64,000 nucleotides of DNA from contig MU385891.1 of NCBI GenBank assembly GCA_022497145.1, forward strand, positions 62,001-126,000. The letters run 5' to 3'. Of the stretch, positions 1 through 12,028 are shown piece after piece. Below the pieces are notes generated by a model. The model made no database searches. It saw nothing but the letters and a program-made list of their open reading frames with translations, and was not told the DNA's origin. The translations under genes were made by a program, and so were the position numbers. Position 1 is the first letter of the stretch, and the number at the start of each line of letters is the position of its first letter. Source of the DNA: Rostrohypoxylon terebratum. Taxonomy: Eukaryota; Ascomycota; Sordariomycetes; Xylariales; Hypoxylaceae.

Positions 1-195
1 AACCTTACAAGTACTCGGAAATCCAACAATTTCAGCCGAGTTTGCGTTTCGACTCACCCACCATCTCGAGCCTGCTCACGACTTTTAACCCCTTTTGCCT
101 TGGACGAAACCTAATTGCAGAGTGGCAGATCGGCATACTGAAACGAGCATGGTTTTGGGTCTACGTCACCCACCGAAAGTTAGGATCACGCCGTA

Positions 196-1481
196 ATGCT
201 GTATATCTTATTGAAGCATGCCGTAATGGGTGTATGCCGCGCGTTAACCTCCTTCTTATTGCTAGGAGGCCACGCCGCAGCCATGCAGTACGATAATTCC
301 GCTCTAACCATCACCAACGTGGCTACTCCGGACCCCTTTGTTACCATATTCAAGGGGCGCTACTACTTCGTAGGTGGTCATCACTCCCAATTACCTTAGT
401 CAGGACCTAGACTAATTTTGCTTAGACCTTTACTGCTGGAAATAGGGTTGAAATATGGTCCTCTCGTAGCCTGGTTGATATAGAGAGCTCTGCGGATAGA
501 CATGTAGTATGGTATGGTTAGCTTATTGAGTATGTTCTAAGCGGTGGTACTGACTCATTGCTCAGGACCCCTCCTCAAGGCACTGACCACTCGGCCGACC
601 TATGGGCCCCTGAACTACATGCTCTGCGCGGCCGATGGTATGTATACTACGCCGCCGCGAACCCGGCTCACGGGAATAAAAGCCACCGGATGTATGTGCT
701 CGGCGGACCACCTACATCCGAAGACCCGTGCCGCGGACAGTGGGAATTCCTAGGCCGTCTTCATGCCATGCAAGATCAATGGGCTATTGATGGTACTGTG
801 CTTGAGCTGAATGGACAACTGTACTTTGTGTACTCGGGTTGGCCTTTTGACAACCAAGATGACTCGGACCTCACACAACAATTGTTCATTGTGAGGCTCT
901 CGGATCCAACGAGCGCATCTAGTCCCGCTACCGTCATATCCACGCCGCAGCATGACTGGGAGATAACTCGCGAGGGCAACGGCACGAATCATGGCATCAA
1001 CGAGGGCCCGCAGTTCTTACAATCACCCGACGGCGGCACAGCTTGGCAGGGATTGGTCTTTAGTTGTGGTGGTAGTTGGACTCACGAATACAAGATGGGG
1101 ACACTCAAGTACCTCGGCGGCGACCCGTTAAACCTGGCGTCGTGGCGCAAGAGTGATGAGCCGCTCATGCAGTCGCGAAGACATGGCCCGGGCCCATATG
1201 GACCCGGCCACGGTTCATTCATTACGCTCGGAGGCCAGACCATAGCTATCTACCACGCTACAGACCATCCGTCTTCCGGATGGGATAATAGGAGGGCTAG
1301 GGTGCAGAGAGTCGCCTTCACAAGGGACGGTCCATATATGGGCAGGTCTCGAGGACTAGACATGCAGAAACAGGACGGAGGGCTAGTCAAACGTATGAAG
1401 CTAAGACTAGGGATGAGCGCGAAGAGCAAGGCCGAGGCAGCGAGCGAGAAGAACTTGAAGATGTTGTTGGGGAGTTGTTAG
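196..1481 (+). CDS. Secreted glycoside hydrolase family 43 (arabinanase/arabinofuranosidase-type)
   Basis: Three exons: 196-369, 426-511, 566-1481 (391 aa). Splicing restores family motifs that the stops at the end of exon 1 would otherwise break: exon 1 ends in the ..GRYYF strand, exon 2 supplies TFTAGNRVEIWSS, and the second join recreates VVWTPPQGTDHSADLWAPE. GH43 five-bladed propeller enzymes hydrolyse arabinan or xylan side chains outside the cell. The expected catalytic acids are visible: Asp of the N-terminal TPDPFV motif (base, residue 46), Asp of WAIDGTV (pKa modulator) and Glu of NEGPQ (acid). A hydrophobic signal peptide ending HAAA precedes the mature protein. A second in-frame ATG at 226 gives a more compact signal peptide (381 aa) and could be the real start. 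The basic C-terminal tail after about residue 355 is not obviously part of the fold. Substrate cannot be fixed from sequence. Confidence 0.88.
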
Positions 1482-3541
1482 GCGGGGTTGGGTTGGGTAC
1501 ATGACGAAGCTAATGAGTTGATTCAAAGGGGTCTGTAGTGGGGGGGTAAGAGGCTTTCGGCGAGTTTGACGTAAAGTATAGTGACCTATGATATGATATA
1601 TAGTATGCTATGATGCGTTATGAGATATTGAGGCCACGAGTAGCTAGTTTGCTATTGCTGATGATAGCAATTAATTCTAATTTAATATCCATACACTGTT
1701 TACTAGATGTCGTATGAATATGAAAGATTTAATGGGTTGCTGGATACTTACCTAGGTAGTACCTACCTACCTAGCTGGTTTGGTTGATTGACTCGGCAGT
1801 AATGGATGGCAATTGTTAGTAGGCGAAGAGGCAGCTCGATTGACCTGATTAAGAAGAGATTAAGTTAGACTTGACATCAAGAAAGTTAGAGGCAGGTAGG
1901 TAGGTAAAAGATTGAGATGGTAAAAAAGAAAATAAAAATAAAAAAAGCTAGAATCATCTAGTCGTCATACCAACAACTCGGTTCGAACCTACTGTTTACG
2001 GAACTGAATTGAATGGTCCACCCTCTTCCGCCACGAAGAACGGAACGGGCTTACCCCAAACGTAATTGTTTAGGTTCCCAGCAGTACACGAAACCATGCC
2101 ATCAGATGACTTGGAATTTATTTTCTACTTTGGCTATATAACTTTGCTACACGTCGAGCTCGGACTAATGGCGAGGCGGACGCGTTCGACAAAGAGGTTG
2201 TGCGCGGACACGGTGCTTCGTCACGGGACTTTGGGATGGGCTTATTTAGACAGGAGGCATGTTTTTCGGACTGGCTAGGACACACGTGCATACCATACAT
2301 GAACATAGGGAGCTCCAATAATAACGTTGTTCCGGGACAGCTGGCTAGGCTGTTCGACGGCCTGGCCGAAAGCGCCTGTGCTGGCACTGTTTTCTCTTTG
2401 TATTGGACGGGTATATATATAGATGGTCCCCGGCCCGAATAAAGTGGTGTTTTTCTTCTTCGCCAGGTGTGGGGGGTTGGGATTGGTATAGGAGATGGGA
2501 GGAGAGGTTTTGGGAAAGGGGGAAGGTAAGGAGAAGAGGAGGAGAAAAAAGATAAAAATAACAAAAAAATACCAGTTACCAAAATACCAAAAAAAGTAAA
2601 AAATAAAATAAAAAAGCACTTATATATATATATATAAAGTGGTATAGGAGTAGGACAGAGGTATTCTATCCGTGGTGGACTGGAGGCAGCTATCAGGAGG
2701 TCTCGGGATCAACGGTAAGGGGGTGAGGATAGGTACCTTGAGGCGGATTTCTTCTTGGGTAAGTCCATTACAGACGTTGATTTTCGGTACGTCTGTGATA
2801 TATATATATATTATATGGGTTTTGGGCTGGAGGCATTCTTATAACTCGAGTTTATCGAGTGGGATGGATACAAAGGTATAGAGGATGGAGGACAAGACGA
2901 GGTCGAGTATCAAGGGGGTAAATCATATGGAGGAAACAAAGGCAACTCCAACAGTTGCTTTCTGCTTCCAAGTCGAGTACCAAATAAAGTCAGGCACCTA
3001 CCTAACAAAGTCGACTCTCACGTACTCGACTATCATAAATCCGGGAATAGGTCTTCCTGACGGAACGTCATACATGTTCCCACTACATACTATTGAGCCT
3101 AATTAAGAGCGTTCGTGTTCCAAGACAAAATCCAGACGTCACAACATCAAGACTAAATGAAAAGTGTCCAGAACAGCTTTGTTGCTCTTTCCTAAAGCTC
3201 ATTTCGTATATCGTCCCTGACAAGGCGCCTCAATATTCTTTTGCTATAAGTACAAGAATAACACTGTTGTTGTTTGGTTGCTCGGGAGAAGCTCTCCTAT
3301 CGTGTGCCGCATTAAAGCCAACCCACTTCCGCGCCACCTAGGTCCTATCCGTTCGTCCATTATTTCATTTCAACCAAGACAATCGTAGCTCAAGAACCCC
3401 CGAGACTTATCTCAAGAACTCCTTGAAAACAAAATTGTATGTCCAAAGACTTATACCAGGCTTCTTCGTTACCACCACAAATTTTCTCGTATTAGACATT
3501 AATGGTGTGCTGTTAGCAACCAGAGAAGATCACCAAGCCTT
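1482..3541. other. Intergenic, no supported gene
   Basis: About 2 kb between the GH43 gene and the 3' end of PIL1. It has TACCTAGGTA-like motifs near 1750, A/G-rich low-complexity tracts (about 1920-1950, 2510-2620), a TA dinucleotide run near 2622-2636 and another near 2800-2812. Open frames here are short, lack family features and overlap low-complexity DNA. Confidence 0.6.
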
Positions 3542-4910
3542 CTAGGCCGCCATCTCTGGGGCTCTTCCTCGGTGCTCGCCGTTCAGCCCGGTCTCGGAAT
3601 CCAACACAGAGTGGGCTTGCTCATCCTCCTCTAGTTCTTCCTCTTCATACTCGTGATGCTTGGGTTCGCCGGCCGCGACCCAGGATTCGCGGTCGTTGAG
3701 CGGCGCATCCTGGCCTGACAGGTCTAGGCCTTCTGACCGGGCCTTGATGTTGTTACGACGTCTCGTCGATAGCGTGCGAGCTCGCGTGGATAGCTTCGGT
3801 TTCACAGCCGCATTAGATGACACCCAGTTAGTTAGTGCATCTTCGCAATCCTGAATGATAGCCTTGCTAGCTTCGTAACCGTCGTACGCAGCACGGGTTT
3901 CGCCGGGGGTCACGGGGGTATCGTCGATAAGCTCTAGTAGATGCTTTCCGTATCCGGCAATAATAGCGACTTTCTCGCAGTGTTCTTGTAGAGCGTCAAA
4001 CTGATATGCGTATGCGGACTTTAGCTTCTCGCGAGTAATATTAGAGAGCTGGGCCTCGGCAACGAGCGACTCGGCTTCGGCGCGGACTAATTCTTGCTCG
4101 AGGACGACGATCTTGGGCGAATTCGGCTCTTTGTATTTGAGTTGGGCGATCTGATCGGCAATTTTCTGCTTGCCTATATCGGCATTAGCTGGCAAGGCCG
4201 GATGGTGGTACAACATCTAGTAGTACTCACGATCTCGACTGGGCTGTACGGATGCCTCAATGTTTCTGATACTCTTCATAGTGACTCGGTATTGGTCGTA
4301 TCGATCGACGTACTGATCTTCTAGCTCACCGATTTCGTAGATGAGCACACCAAGTTTGTCGGTGACGTCAGAAACATCCTCATCAGCGGCCTCGCCCCAG
4401 AGGGACAGTTGTTGCTAAGCGAATGAGTTAGCACGACGTGATATCGCATTACAAAAAAGTGTAACACACAGCGACCTCCATGCGCTCCTTCGCGACAAGC
4501 TCTAGACTTCGCATCACATTCTTCTCCATCTTGACGAGCTGGGTTAACTTCTTGGCTAGGTCGGGTCCGAAAGCGCCGGCGGCATTGCGACGAAGCGCAT
4601 GTCCTAACACTGTTGTTAGCCTGCCAATACACATAATGATACTGAATATAGCAATCGGAGAGATGATCGTATGTTGGGGAAATCCTAAGCAACTTACCAA
4701 ATCCGCCTCTTCCGAACAGTCTACCGGACTTGGTGGACGATGGTGGGGGAGGGGGATTCTGGAATCAGCGAGGTTAGCAGTGGGACAATGTGACAAACGG
4801 TGATACTCAATAGTCATATAGAAGCGCATTTGAACAAAGCAATATGGTCTTACCTGGATCTGAGAGGCGGTAGGCGCCCGAGTTTGGCGCATAGAGTATG
4901 TTCGATGCAT
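3542..4910 (-). CDS. PIL1: Eisosome core BAR-domain protein (PIL1/LSP1 family)
   Basis: Five exons on the minus strand: 4910-4854, 4758-4698, 4603-4470, 4414-4231, 4173-3542 (355 aa). All joins are in frame and rebuild the conserved Pil1/Lsp1 sequence: MHRTYSMRQTRAPTASQIQ, a proline-rich linker, SGRLFGRGGFGHALRRNAAG, then the BAR-like coiled domain with VKMEKNVMRSLELVAKERM, a stretch reading IRNIEASVQPSRDRKQKI across the last splice, and LKYKEPNSPKIVVLEQELV. Pil1 and Lsp1 self-assemble on phosphatidylinositol 4,5-bisphosphate at the inner face of the plasma membrane to form furrow-like eisosomes. The tail is acidic (about residues 305-335), as in fungal relatives. The third intron has an unusual GTGTGT donor. 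Whether it is the Pil1 or the Lsp1 paralogue cannot be told here. SUR7, another eisosome-associated gene, lies about 16 kb downstream. Confidence 0.94.
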
Positions 4911-6697
4911 CGTGACAGGTGATTTGGCGATGAGTGGTTGAATGACGTGACGTGGATGGATGGTTAGGTAAGAAACAAATAGTTGTGATGGGATGTAATT
5001 CGGTATTATCAAGTTGAGCCTCGGTAACCTTGCTTTGGACTCGATCCTCTTTTAGGCGTTCGTGAGAGTGAGGACGAGTGCAAAGTAAGACGTAATGACA
5101 AGAGATACCTAGACTCTAGAGACTCTAGAGGTAGCGAAATGTGAATGTTAGGTGTGTAAAAGCTTTGTACGGTCGAGTTGAGAAAGTGGAGGGAAGTTAA
5201 TAAAGGTGGACGGATTGGGACGATCGCATACGTAAAGGTAACACACTTTTTAGTTTTATTTTCTATTTAAGAAACGGAAGATAGAAAGAGGATGGCTCCA
5301 TGGGTGAAGAGATTATGGAGATTATGGGCTTACAAGCTGGGGTTTCGGGGCGGCTTGTAGCGGATTGGGCTGGTTGGTCATTGCCATTGCCTAGTGTGTT
5401 AGGAGCTCTGACAACAGAAAAGCGGGACAAATGAAATAGAGCTGGTTACTCTCTGACTCCTACGTCATCGCTGTCAAATTGTAGGTACCTAGGTCCTAGG
5501 CATCTTCTTAGTTTTCAATAAGGCCAAGCTAGTCCTAAAATGACAATTAACTCAATCGGGCTGTCAGGTAATAACGTAAAACTAGTGTCGTTCTTTTCTT
5601 TAGTAAAGGCATTCACGTCTTAGACGATTGATTGGTGTCTTTTCCAAATACGTTACTTTAGATGTATTTTTCTCATATCGATGTGGTTCAGGTGTTGCAT
5701 GCGTCCATCCACTAGGTACGCAGTAAGTAGCTCCTAACTAGCTGCTTTCTTCACGTACCTACCTAACTATTATTACTTGACTCAAGAAAAGTCCAAATAC
5801 CTACTAGGTACCTAGAGGATATGAGACATCTAGAGTATCTAGTATCTACCAGGTATATTCACTATATATTTAGTGCTAGGTAGTACGTATGACTACCTAA
5901 GTTGAAATACATACAACATTACAGCATCAATTGGCAGGAACGTCCGAGACGTGACACTTGCAGCGTCGACCTCGATTTCCGTGTACTAGCAGACTAGCTA
6001 TCGATAATTGCCCGGGTTATTTAGTGCAACTTGGCTTCCTGGGGAAGTCAACAGAACCTTGGAGCCGGGTTTGAAAAGTGCAAGTGGAGCAGGAATTAAT
6101 TATTAGCCACAGAAGCAGCCACCTGAGCGCTCTCCTATTTCGTTGATTAGATAAGGAAATTCATCTCGGGTCATCTCGTACAGTACTAGGTGTACTAGGT
6201 ATCACTTCATCTCATCAACGCGTCACTGAGAAAGTTTTAAAGTTCACATTAAATTCAAATTTAGCAAAGTACCTGCGTGATTCGTCTTTTGATGCTTAAA
6301 TGTTTTTTCCATGATACTAATCAATTACCTACTAATCCATCACACATTGGTTTGTTATAATCTCGACTACCATGATCTAAATATTTACTGTGCTAATAAT
6401 TTTATCATAGATTTCGTAGGCTCACTTTCAGGGGCTTCGCCAACGTTGTCAAAGACGCGTTTATCTCTCTAACGCGTCAAACTGATTTACCACCCATTAT
6501 CACCACTACATCCAAATTTCCAAAACTTGGATGGGAATTGCTTATCACTAAGAGTGCCCGGGCCGCATTATACAATGGGCGTATCACCGTCGCACCCTTG
6601 GTAGACTCAAGGACAAGCACCGGACCGGCAAGGGCGGTACGAGCGCACCGACTTAAGTTCTAACGGTGTGCGCCCTAGCGGCGGCCACGTCGATGCA
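4911..6697. promoter_or_regulatory. Shared upstream region of divergent PIL1 and KMT6
   Basis: About 1.8 kb between divergently transcribed genes, so it must hold both promoters. It contains several CCTAGG palindromes (5486-5500; 5804-5815) and many TAGGTA/ACCTAC fragments between 5700 and 6210. No convincing reading frame or RNA gene was seen. Individual promoter elements cannot be assigned from sequence alone. Confidence 0.5.
5486..5500. repeat. TACCTAGGTCCTAGG palindromic motif, copy 1
   Basis: The 15-base sequence TACCTAGGTCCTAGG also occurs inside 32003-32021 and 63548-63565. All copies are intergenic. The two CCTAGG halves form an imperfect inverted repeat. Confidence 0.8.
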
Positions 6698-9600
6698 ATG
6701 GCGAGGGATCATATCGATTTGACCATGGTCGTGTCTGACTCTGAAGAATCACATGCCTTAGATATAACACCCCGAAAAAGCTCTCAACCGCATCCTCAAT
6801 CTCAATCTCAATCTCAATCTCAATCTCAACCTCAGCCACAATCTCAACCACAATCACAATCCCATTCTCAACCTAGCTTGCGCACATCCACATCCACATC
6901 TACATCTACATCGACAGACCAACGAGCAGTATCTTTGCAGGGAGATTCTCATCAGGTCCGCTCTTCAACGCCACCAAGACAGGTAAAAGCATCTTCGTTA
7001 AAGCCTGCTAGTCAAGATGAGAAAATGGCTTCACAACCAGTTAAATCGACTGCTAGCTCTAGAAACGCACCAGACGCAACTCCCCCGTCTTCTCACCACC
7101 CTACACCCTCCATTCAACGAACACCTAAGCACCATACCCCAAGGAAATTTGAATGGTCAATCGACAAGGTTGAGGAAACTCTACGAAAATTTTCGGACGA
7201 AATCGGTACGGATGCAGCCAAGCTTACTGATCGCCTAATTCACATGGCCTGGAAGAAGGAGGCGCCCGTGCAACAGTTCACCAGCAAAAAAGATTGGTTT
7301 GCAGATATGAAGCGAACACCAGTAGAGGCAACCAGCAAATCTTCAGATACGATTAGGATAAAAACTAAGGTTTGTTTCCAACGCCATCTAGGATAACCCC
7401 ACGATCCTATCTGTCATAATCTACTAGATAGACGGAAAGAAATGGTCAGCTAACAACCAAACAGCAATTAGGACAAGGCAGATCCGGAAAGCAGGAAAAG
7501 CGTGAATATTACCACGTTATCTGCATTCAGACTAATGTCGACATGGTTCCTTCTTACAGCTTCCACCATGTCGAAATCAAGAAGAATATACTTTCTCCAA
7601 ATACTATGTTGACCTATGTTCCCCATCTACGGGACCTCGCTGATAACGAAGAAGGGGTCTACCGTCGTTGGCTCGAAAACCTAGAGAATATGGACAAGAC
7701 TTCTGGCTTTGCGACTCTCAGCCGACACCAAAAAGTGACCAAGACTATCAAGAAGGAACGCGCCACTACTCTACTCCTATATCTCGACTCTTGGCTAGAC
7801 AGGCTTGCTATTGAGAATTGTACTAAGACTACACTTATACGTTATATGGCCAGTCAGGGTGATAATGTCACCCCTCAGCAAAAGTCGAGTATATTAAACT
7901 CCTACACAGATGAGCCTGGATCTCCAAGATCGGCTAAAGCAGTCAGAGTTTTTACGGAGGCTTTTGATCGGGTCTTCAACGATCCAGCTCTCCGTGAGCG
8001 TGCCGTCCCTCTTCGCGACGTTCTCTTACTAGATAAGTCGGTTGACACCATCGTCGATTCTAAGAAATGGATGAAGGAAACTCCCAGCCAGTCTAAAGTC
8101 GCAGAAGAGCAAACAGTTGAATCTTTCCTGGAGACATATGCACTCCTCGGTTGCTTGGTATGCACTAGTCATTCGTGCGAGCATGGGGAATATGGCGTTG
8201 ATAACGAGCGGAAACGATTCTCAGTTGAGGTAGTCGGTGGTCTGTCACCTATGATTCGCCAGCAGCTAACGCACAGACCGAAAGAAAGAGGTGATGAAGG
8301 CCATCCCACGCCTCGTAAGACGAAGCAGCCTTGTGGCGAGGATTGCTATTTGAAAGGACGACCTGGAACTCGAGCAAAAGCATGGACTGAAAACGAGACC
8401 ATGCTCCTTAAATCATTCATCTCTACACTAAGCAATACCAACATTCCTATACAATGTGCCACCGCTGTGGCTACTGGAAGACCTTGCTGGGATGTACAAC
8501 GCCAACTTGACAAAATCGATCTGCCGCGACCAATGACCGCCTCGTCCCCGGCACAGCCTATCCAGGTCAAGCCGCTGCCTTGGTATGACAGAAAGAGGAA
8601 GATGCTCATAGGAGACTGGCAAGAGCACACCAACACCCACGAGCATCAGAGAAAGGACTTTTTCGATCCATGCAATCACGAAGGACCCTGCACGTTTAAG
8701 AACTGTGGATGTGTCCAAAATCATATCATGTGCGAACGATTCTGTCGATGTACGGCCGCGATTTGCGCAAATAAGTTTACCGGCTGCGCCTGTCATTCTC
8801 ACGGAAAAACATGCGTTTCCAAGCAAAAAGACCGACCTTGTATCTGTGTACAGTTGAATCGCGAATGTGACCCTGCTCTGTGCGGTAGCTGCGGTGCCTT
8901 GGAAAGAGCACACCCGGCAAATGCAGATAATGATGCCTTGCATGCCACGGGATGCCAGAATTGTGCGCTCCAGCGAGGTAAATCGAAATCGGTCATGCTT
9001 GGAAAATCCAAGATTGCCGGTTACGGACTTTTTACGACCGAGGATATTGCCCAAGATGAGTTTGTCATCGAGTACGTCGGAGAACTTATTAGTCAGGACG
9101 AAGGTGTCCGTCGTGAGGCACGACGCGGAGATGTATTCGACGAATCTTCCAACTCGTCATATCTCTTCACCTTATTAGAACAGGAGGGTATTTGGGTCGA
9201 CGCCGCTATATATGGTAACCTCAGTCGCTATATCAATCACCAAGAAACTAATTGCAACGTCACACCCCGGATCCTCTACGTAAATGGCGAGTATCGCATC
9301 AAATTCACTTCACTTCGCGACATTAAGGCTGGAGAGGAACTATTCTTCCACTATGGCGAGAATTTCCCAAATCTTACGAAGAAGCTATTGCAAGAAGAGA
9401 AAGCTGAGAAGAAGCGACGTAAGGCCAAAGAGCAAGCCCGAAAAGGGGAAGATGGGGAAAAGGTGAGGAAGAAGCCCGGCCGCAAGCCGGGTCGCAAACC
9501 TGGTCGAAAGCCAGGTCGCAAACCAAAGAAGAAGACGTTCGCGACCGTCGAGTCCGATCCAGAAGATGATGACGACGTTCTCGAACCTTCGGAAGGACCG

Positions 9601-10518
9601 TTTCTCGATATTGATACCAGACCGCGCAAACGTAAGCGTAATGCCCTTGACGAGGAAGATTCAGATGAGGGCGAGTACCGCCCCGGATCCGATTCTCAAG
9701 GTAACATGGTGGTTGACGGTGGCGACACGTCACCATCTCGAAAACCATCGCGTTTCCGCAAACGGCTAGGAGCGGCGAGGGCAAGGAAGGGAGCCCCAAC
9801 TACTTCGTCTAAGCGGCGAAAAGCGAAGGAGACCTCGAACGAAGATGACGACCCCGACGTCACGCCCAAACGCCAGCGAAAGAAGCCGCGACGACTCCTC
9901 GACGACGTCACGCTTGACGAGATTGATGATGCTCTAGTAAATGAAGAAAAAATTCCCGGAGTGACCACGCCTAAGAAGCGAGGTAGAAAATCGAATAAAC
10001 AGAAGGAGCTTGAGGCTAGGCAACGCGCAGAACTCGAGGGTCGACAAGGGGACACCGTGGTCATAGGAGGTTCGCAGATCGTCCCCCCTCCCCCGCTTAC
10101 AGGTAGTGCCCCGGGTAGCGCACCAGGAAGCAGCCGCTACAAGCACACGGAAGCGCGGCTCCAGCTCGACTCAGACTCGGCAGCGAACGAGGACACGCCG
10201 TCCCGCGTTCGCACGCGCCGCCAGATTAAGGATCAAGACTCCAGTCCTCTCTCGACGCCCGACTCCCGCTTCAACGACCCCGCGCTCGAGCTATCGGACT
10301 CGGACATCCGCCCGATCTCTAGAAGAGGCCGCGTGAAGAAAGGCGCGAGCGGCGACGACGAGTACAACGGCGGAAGCTGGAACGACAGCGACGGGGTCAG
10401 ACATCACGGCGGGGGCATGATCACCGACGACGACAGCGACGAGGACGAGGAAGACGAAGATGGCTTGCCGATTGACCGGTCGAGAACTAGAAAAAAACCT
10501 GCTCGGTATGAGGATTAG
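6698..10518 (+). CDS. KMT6: Histone H3K27 methyltransferase, Polycomb EZH2/KMT6 type
   Basis: Two exons, 6698-7369 and 7465-10518 (1241 aa); the 95-nt intron is in phase 0. This is the catalytic subunit of Polycomb repressive complex 2, which trimethylates H3 Lys27 to silence facultative heterochromatin. Order of parts: Ser/Gln-rich low-complexity N-terminus (about 30-75); central region with WSIDKVEETLRKF; Cys-rich CXC domain from about residue 627 (CNHEGPC, CERFCRC, GCACHSHGKTC, NRECDPALCG); SET domain about 730-855 with GYGLF, YGNLSRYINH (Asn815-His816) and FHYGEN. After SET comes a long charged tail of about 385 residues with a PGRK x4 array, NLS-like basic runs and acidic patches. Metazoan EZH2 ends soon after SET, so this tail is a notable fungal elaboration. 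ATG 6698 is the first in frame; the frame opens further upstream but without another ATG. Confidence 0.95.
6790..6912 (+). repeat. Coding microsatellites (CAATCT)n and (TCCACA/TCTACA)n
   Basis: Near-perfect hexamer repeats at about 6795-6865 encode alternating Gln-Ser/Gln-Pro and a second block at about 6885-6915 encodes Ser-Thr repeats in the N-terminus of KMT6. Such tracts are slippage-prone, so length may vary between isolates. Confidence 0.85.
9472..9525 (+). repeat. Four tandem 12-nt units encoding PGRK in KMT6
   Basis: Four consecutive 12-base units with synonymous differences encode PGRK repeated four times, followed by PKKK. The GRK-P register resembles degenerate AT-hooks (the canonical core is GRP flanked by basic residues), which suggests minor-groove DNA contact just after the SET domain. 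That role is inference. Confidence 0.8.
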
Positions 10519-12028
10519 TTGTTTGCTCACACCCAGGCTAGGGAAGATTTGACTAGGAAGACTTGATCAATCTACTTGAGGTGCGTGGCCTAGGTAGTAG
10601 GGTAGCTAGTTGAAGCTGTTGGTTGCGCTTTAGGGGTTCGAGGGGTTGAGAGTGGTAGAGTACATACACGTCGCATACGTACATAATTAAACCATGCTTT
10701 ATTCACATAACTTTGAACTTGTAATATTGAATCGTTTGTGATTGAATTCTTAGAATATTGGTTTTGTCACATGACAATTGCGTATGCCTCGAGTTATACT
10801 ACGGTATGATCTAGTAGTCTATAAGTGGTCATGTTTCATAGCTTCCGAGACTGTTGGTGATAATAACTACCAAGATACTGAGACACGATGGCGAAAAGCA
10901 TTTGCTACACAGCTAGTCCCCGAGCTCCCAGAATATCAGGGATGAACATCTTGAATGCGACAAGGAATAGGTATGTAGTAAGTAACGAAGTCATACTCCA
11001 ACATGGTCTCACATTAGAATTAAACCCGTAGCAAAGCGGCGGCTAGACAGGCAGGTACTTCGTAGGTATTTACTGATTTACTGAATCACCATTACACAAA
11101 ACCAACCTACTCCAACACATCTACATCACACCACACAACTTCATTCTCTAGAAAAGCCACATAATTATTTCGTTAGCTACCTAGCTACCTAGCAGTGGAG
11201 GGAATAGTACTCGCGATATAGCCCCTCAGGAGCCTATTCATTCCGTCCGCGTCCATCCGTTCGTTCCATCCGTATAGGAACAGACGAGACCCAAGACGAA
11301 ACTCCTTTGAAAAAAACACAACAAGTAGTAGGCGGCCGTGGAGCCCGATCCCCCCCAAAGCAGAAAAAAAAATCAACCCAAGGCAAGCAAGCGGCGTACT
11401 CACTTTCGTGGCAATTAGCAACTGAAAACCCCTCCGATGGTAGTACACGATAACAAGAAGCACCCGTAGCACGCCGGTTCCCTATCCTTTCCTGCTTCTT
11501 TGCCTTCGTCACGTTACGAATCCCGGAGGTATCGGAGAGGAGAAAATAAAAAAGCGCCCCGAAAAAACCCTTCCTTTCTTTCCCGTTAGCCCGTCGGTCA
11601 ACTGATAACCACCCGAGCTCTAGTTTATTATTTGGTTTCGACTGTTGGTATGAAAGCGAGTAGAACCATTTCTGGCTCCCTCTCTCATTTCCGCAAGGAT
11701 TGCTACACCCTCGATTCTCAGCCCCATGGCACCGTATCTTACTTTCTGCCTGTTTTGAGATGGGTGGCTGTTGGCCGGTTTAGTTTGACGACATTGGCAT
11801 TGGGACTTGCCGTTAAGCTAGGTCCCCTCTCATGCGCATCGCACTTCTTGGCTATCTTCTAAAAGTGAAGCTGTTCGAGGCGAGAGAAGGATTGTAGGGC
11901 TAAAAATGGCGTCTCTCTTCATACTGTTGTAGTCTGAGTCATTCAATTTCGTTTCCGCGCGAAAATGAATTCGTCTATATAGTGGTCTCGCAAAGAGCCT
12001 TCATATACGCGGCCCTTCAGAGGAGTTT
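10519..12028. other. Intergenic between convergent KMT6 and PPZ
   Basis: About 1.5 kb presumably holding two 3' UTRs. Overlapping short frames at 11185-11512 (-) and 11632-11862 (+) show no domain, composition or splicing support. CTAGCTACCTAG-type repeats occur near 11175-11192. Confidence 0.55.

Noticed and set aside
2118..2582. 154-codon minus-strand frame
   Set aside because: It is driven by a purine-rich low-complexity tract (Ser/Pro/Phe-rich product) and lacks any motif or splice context.
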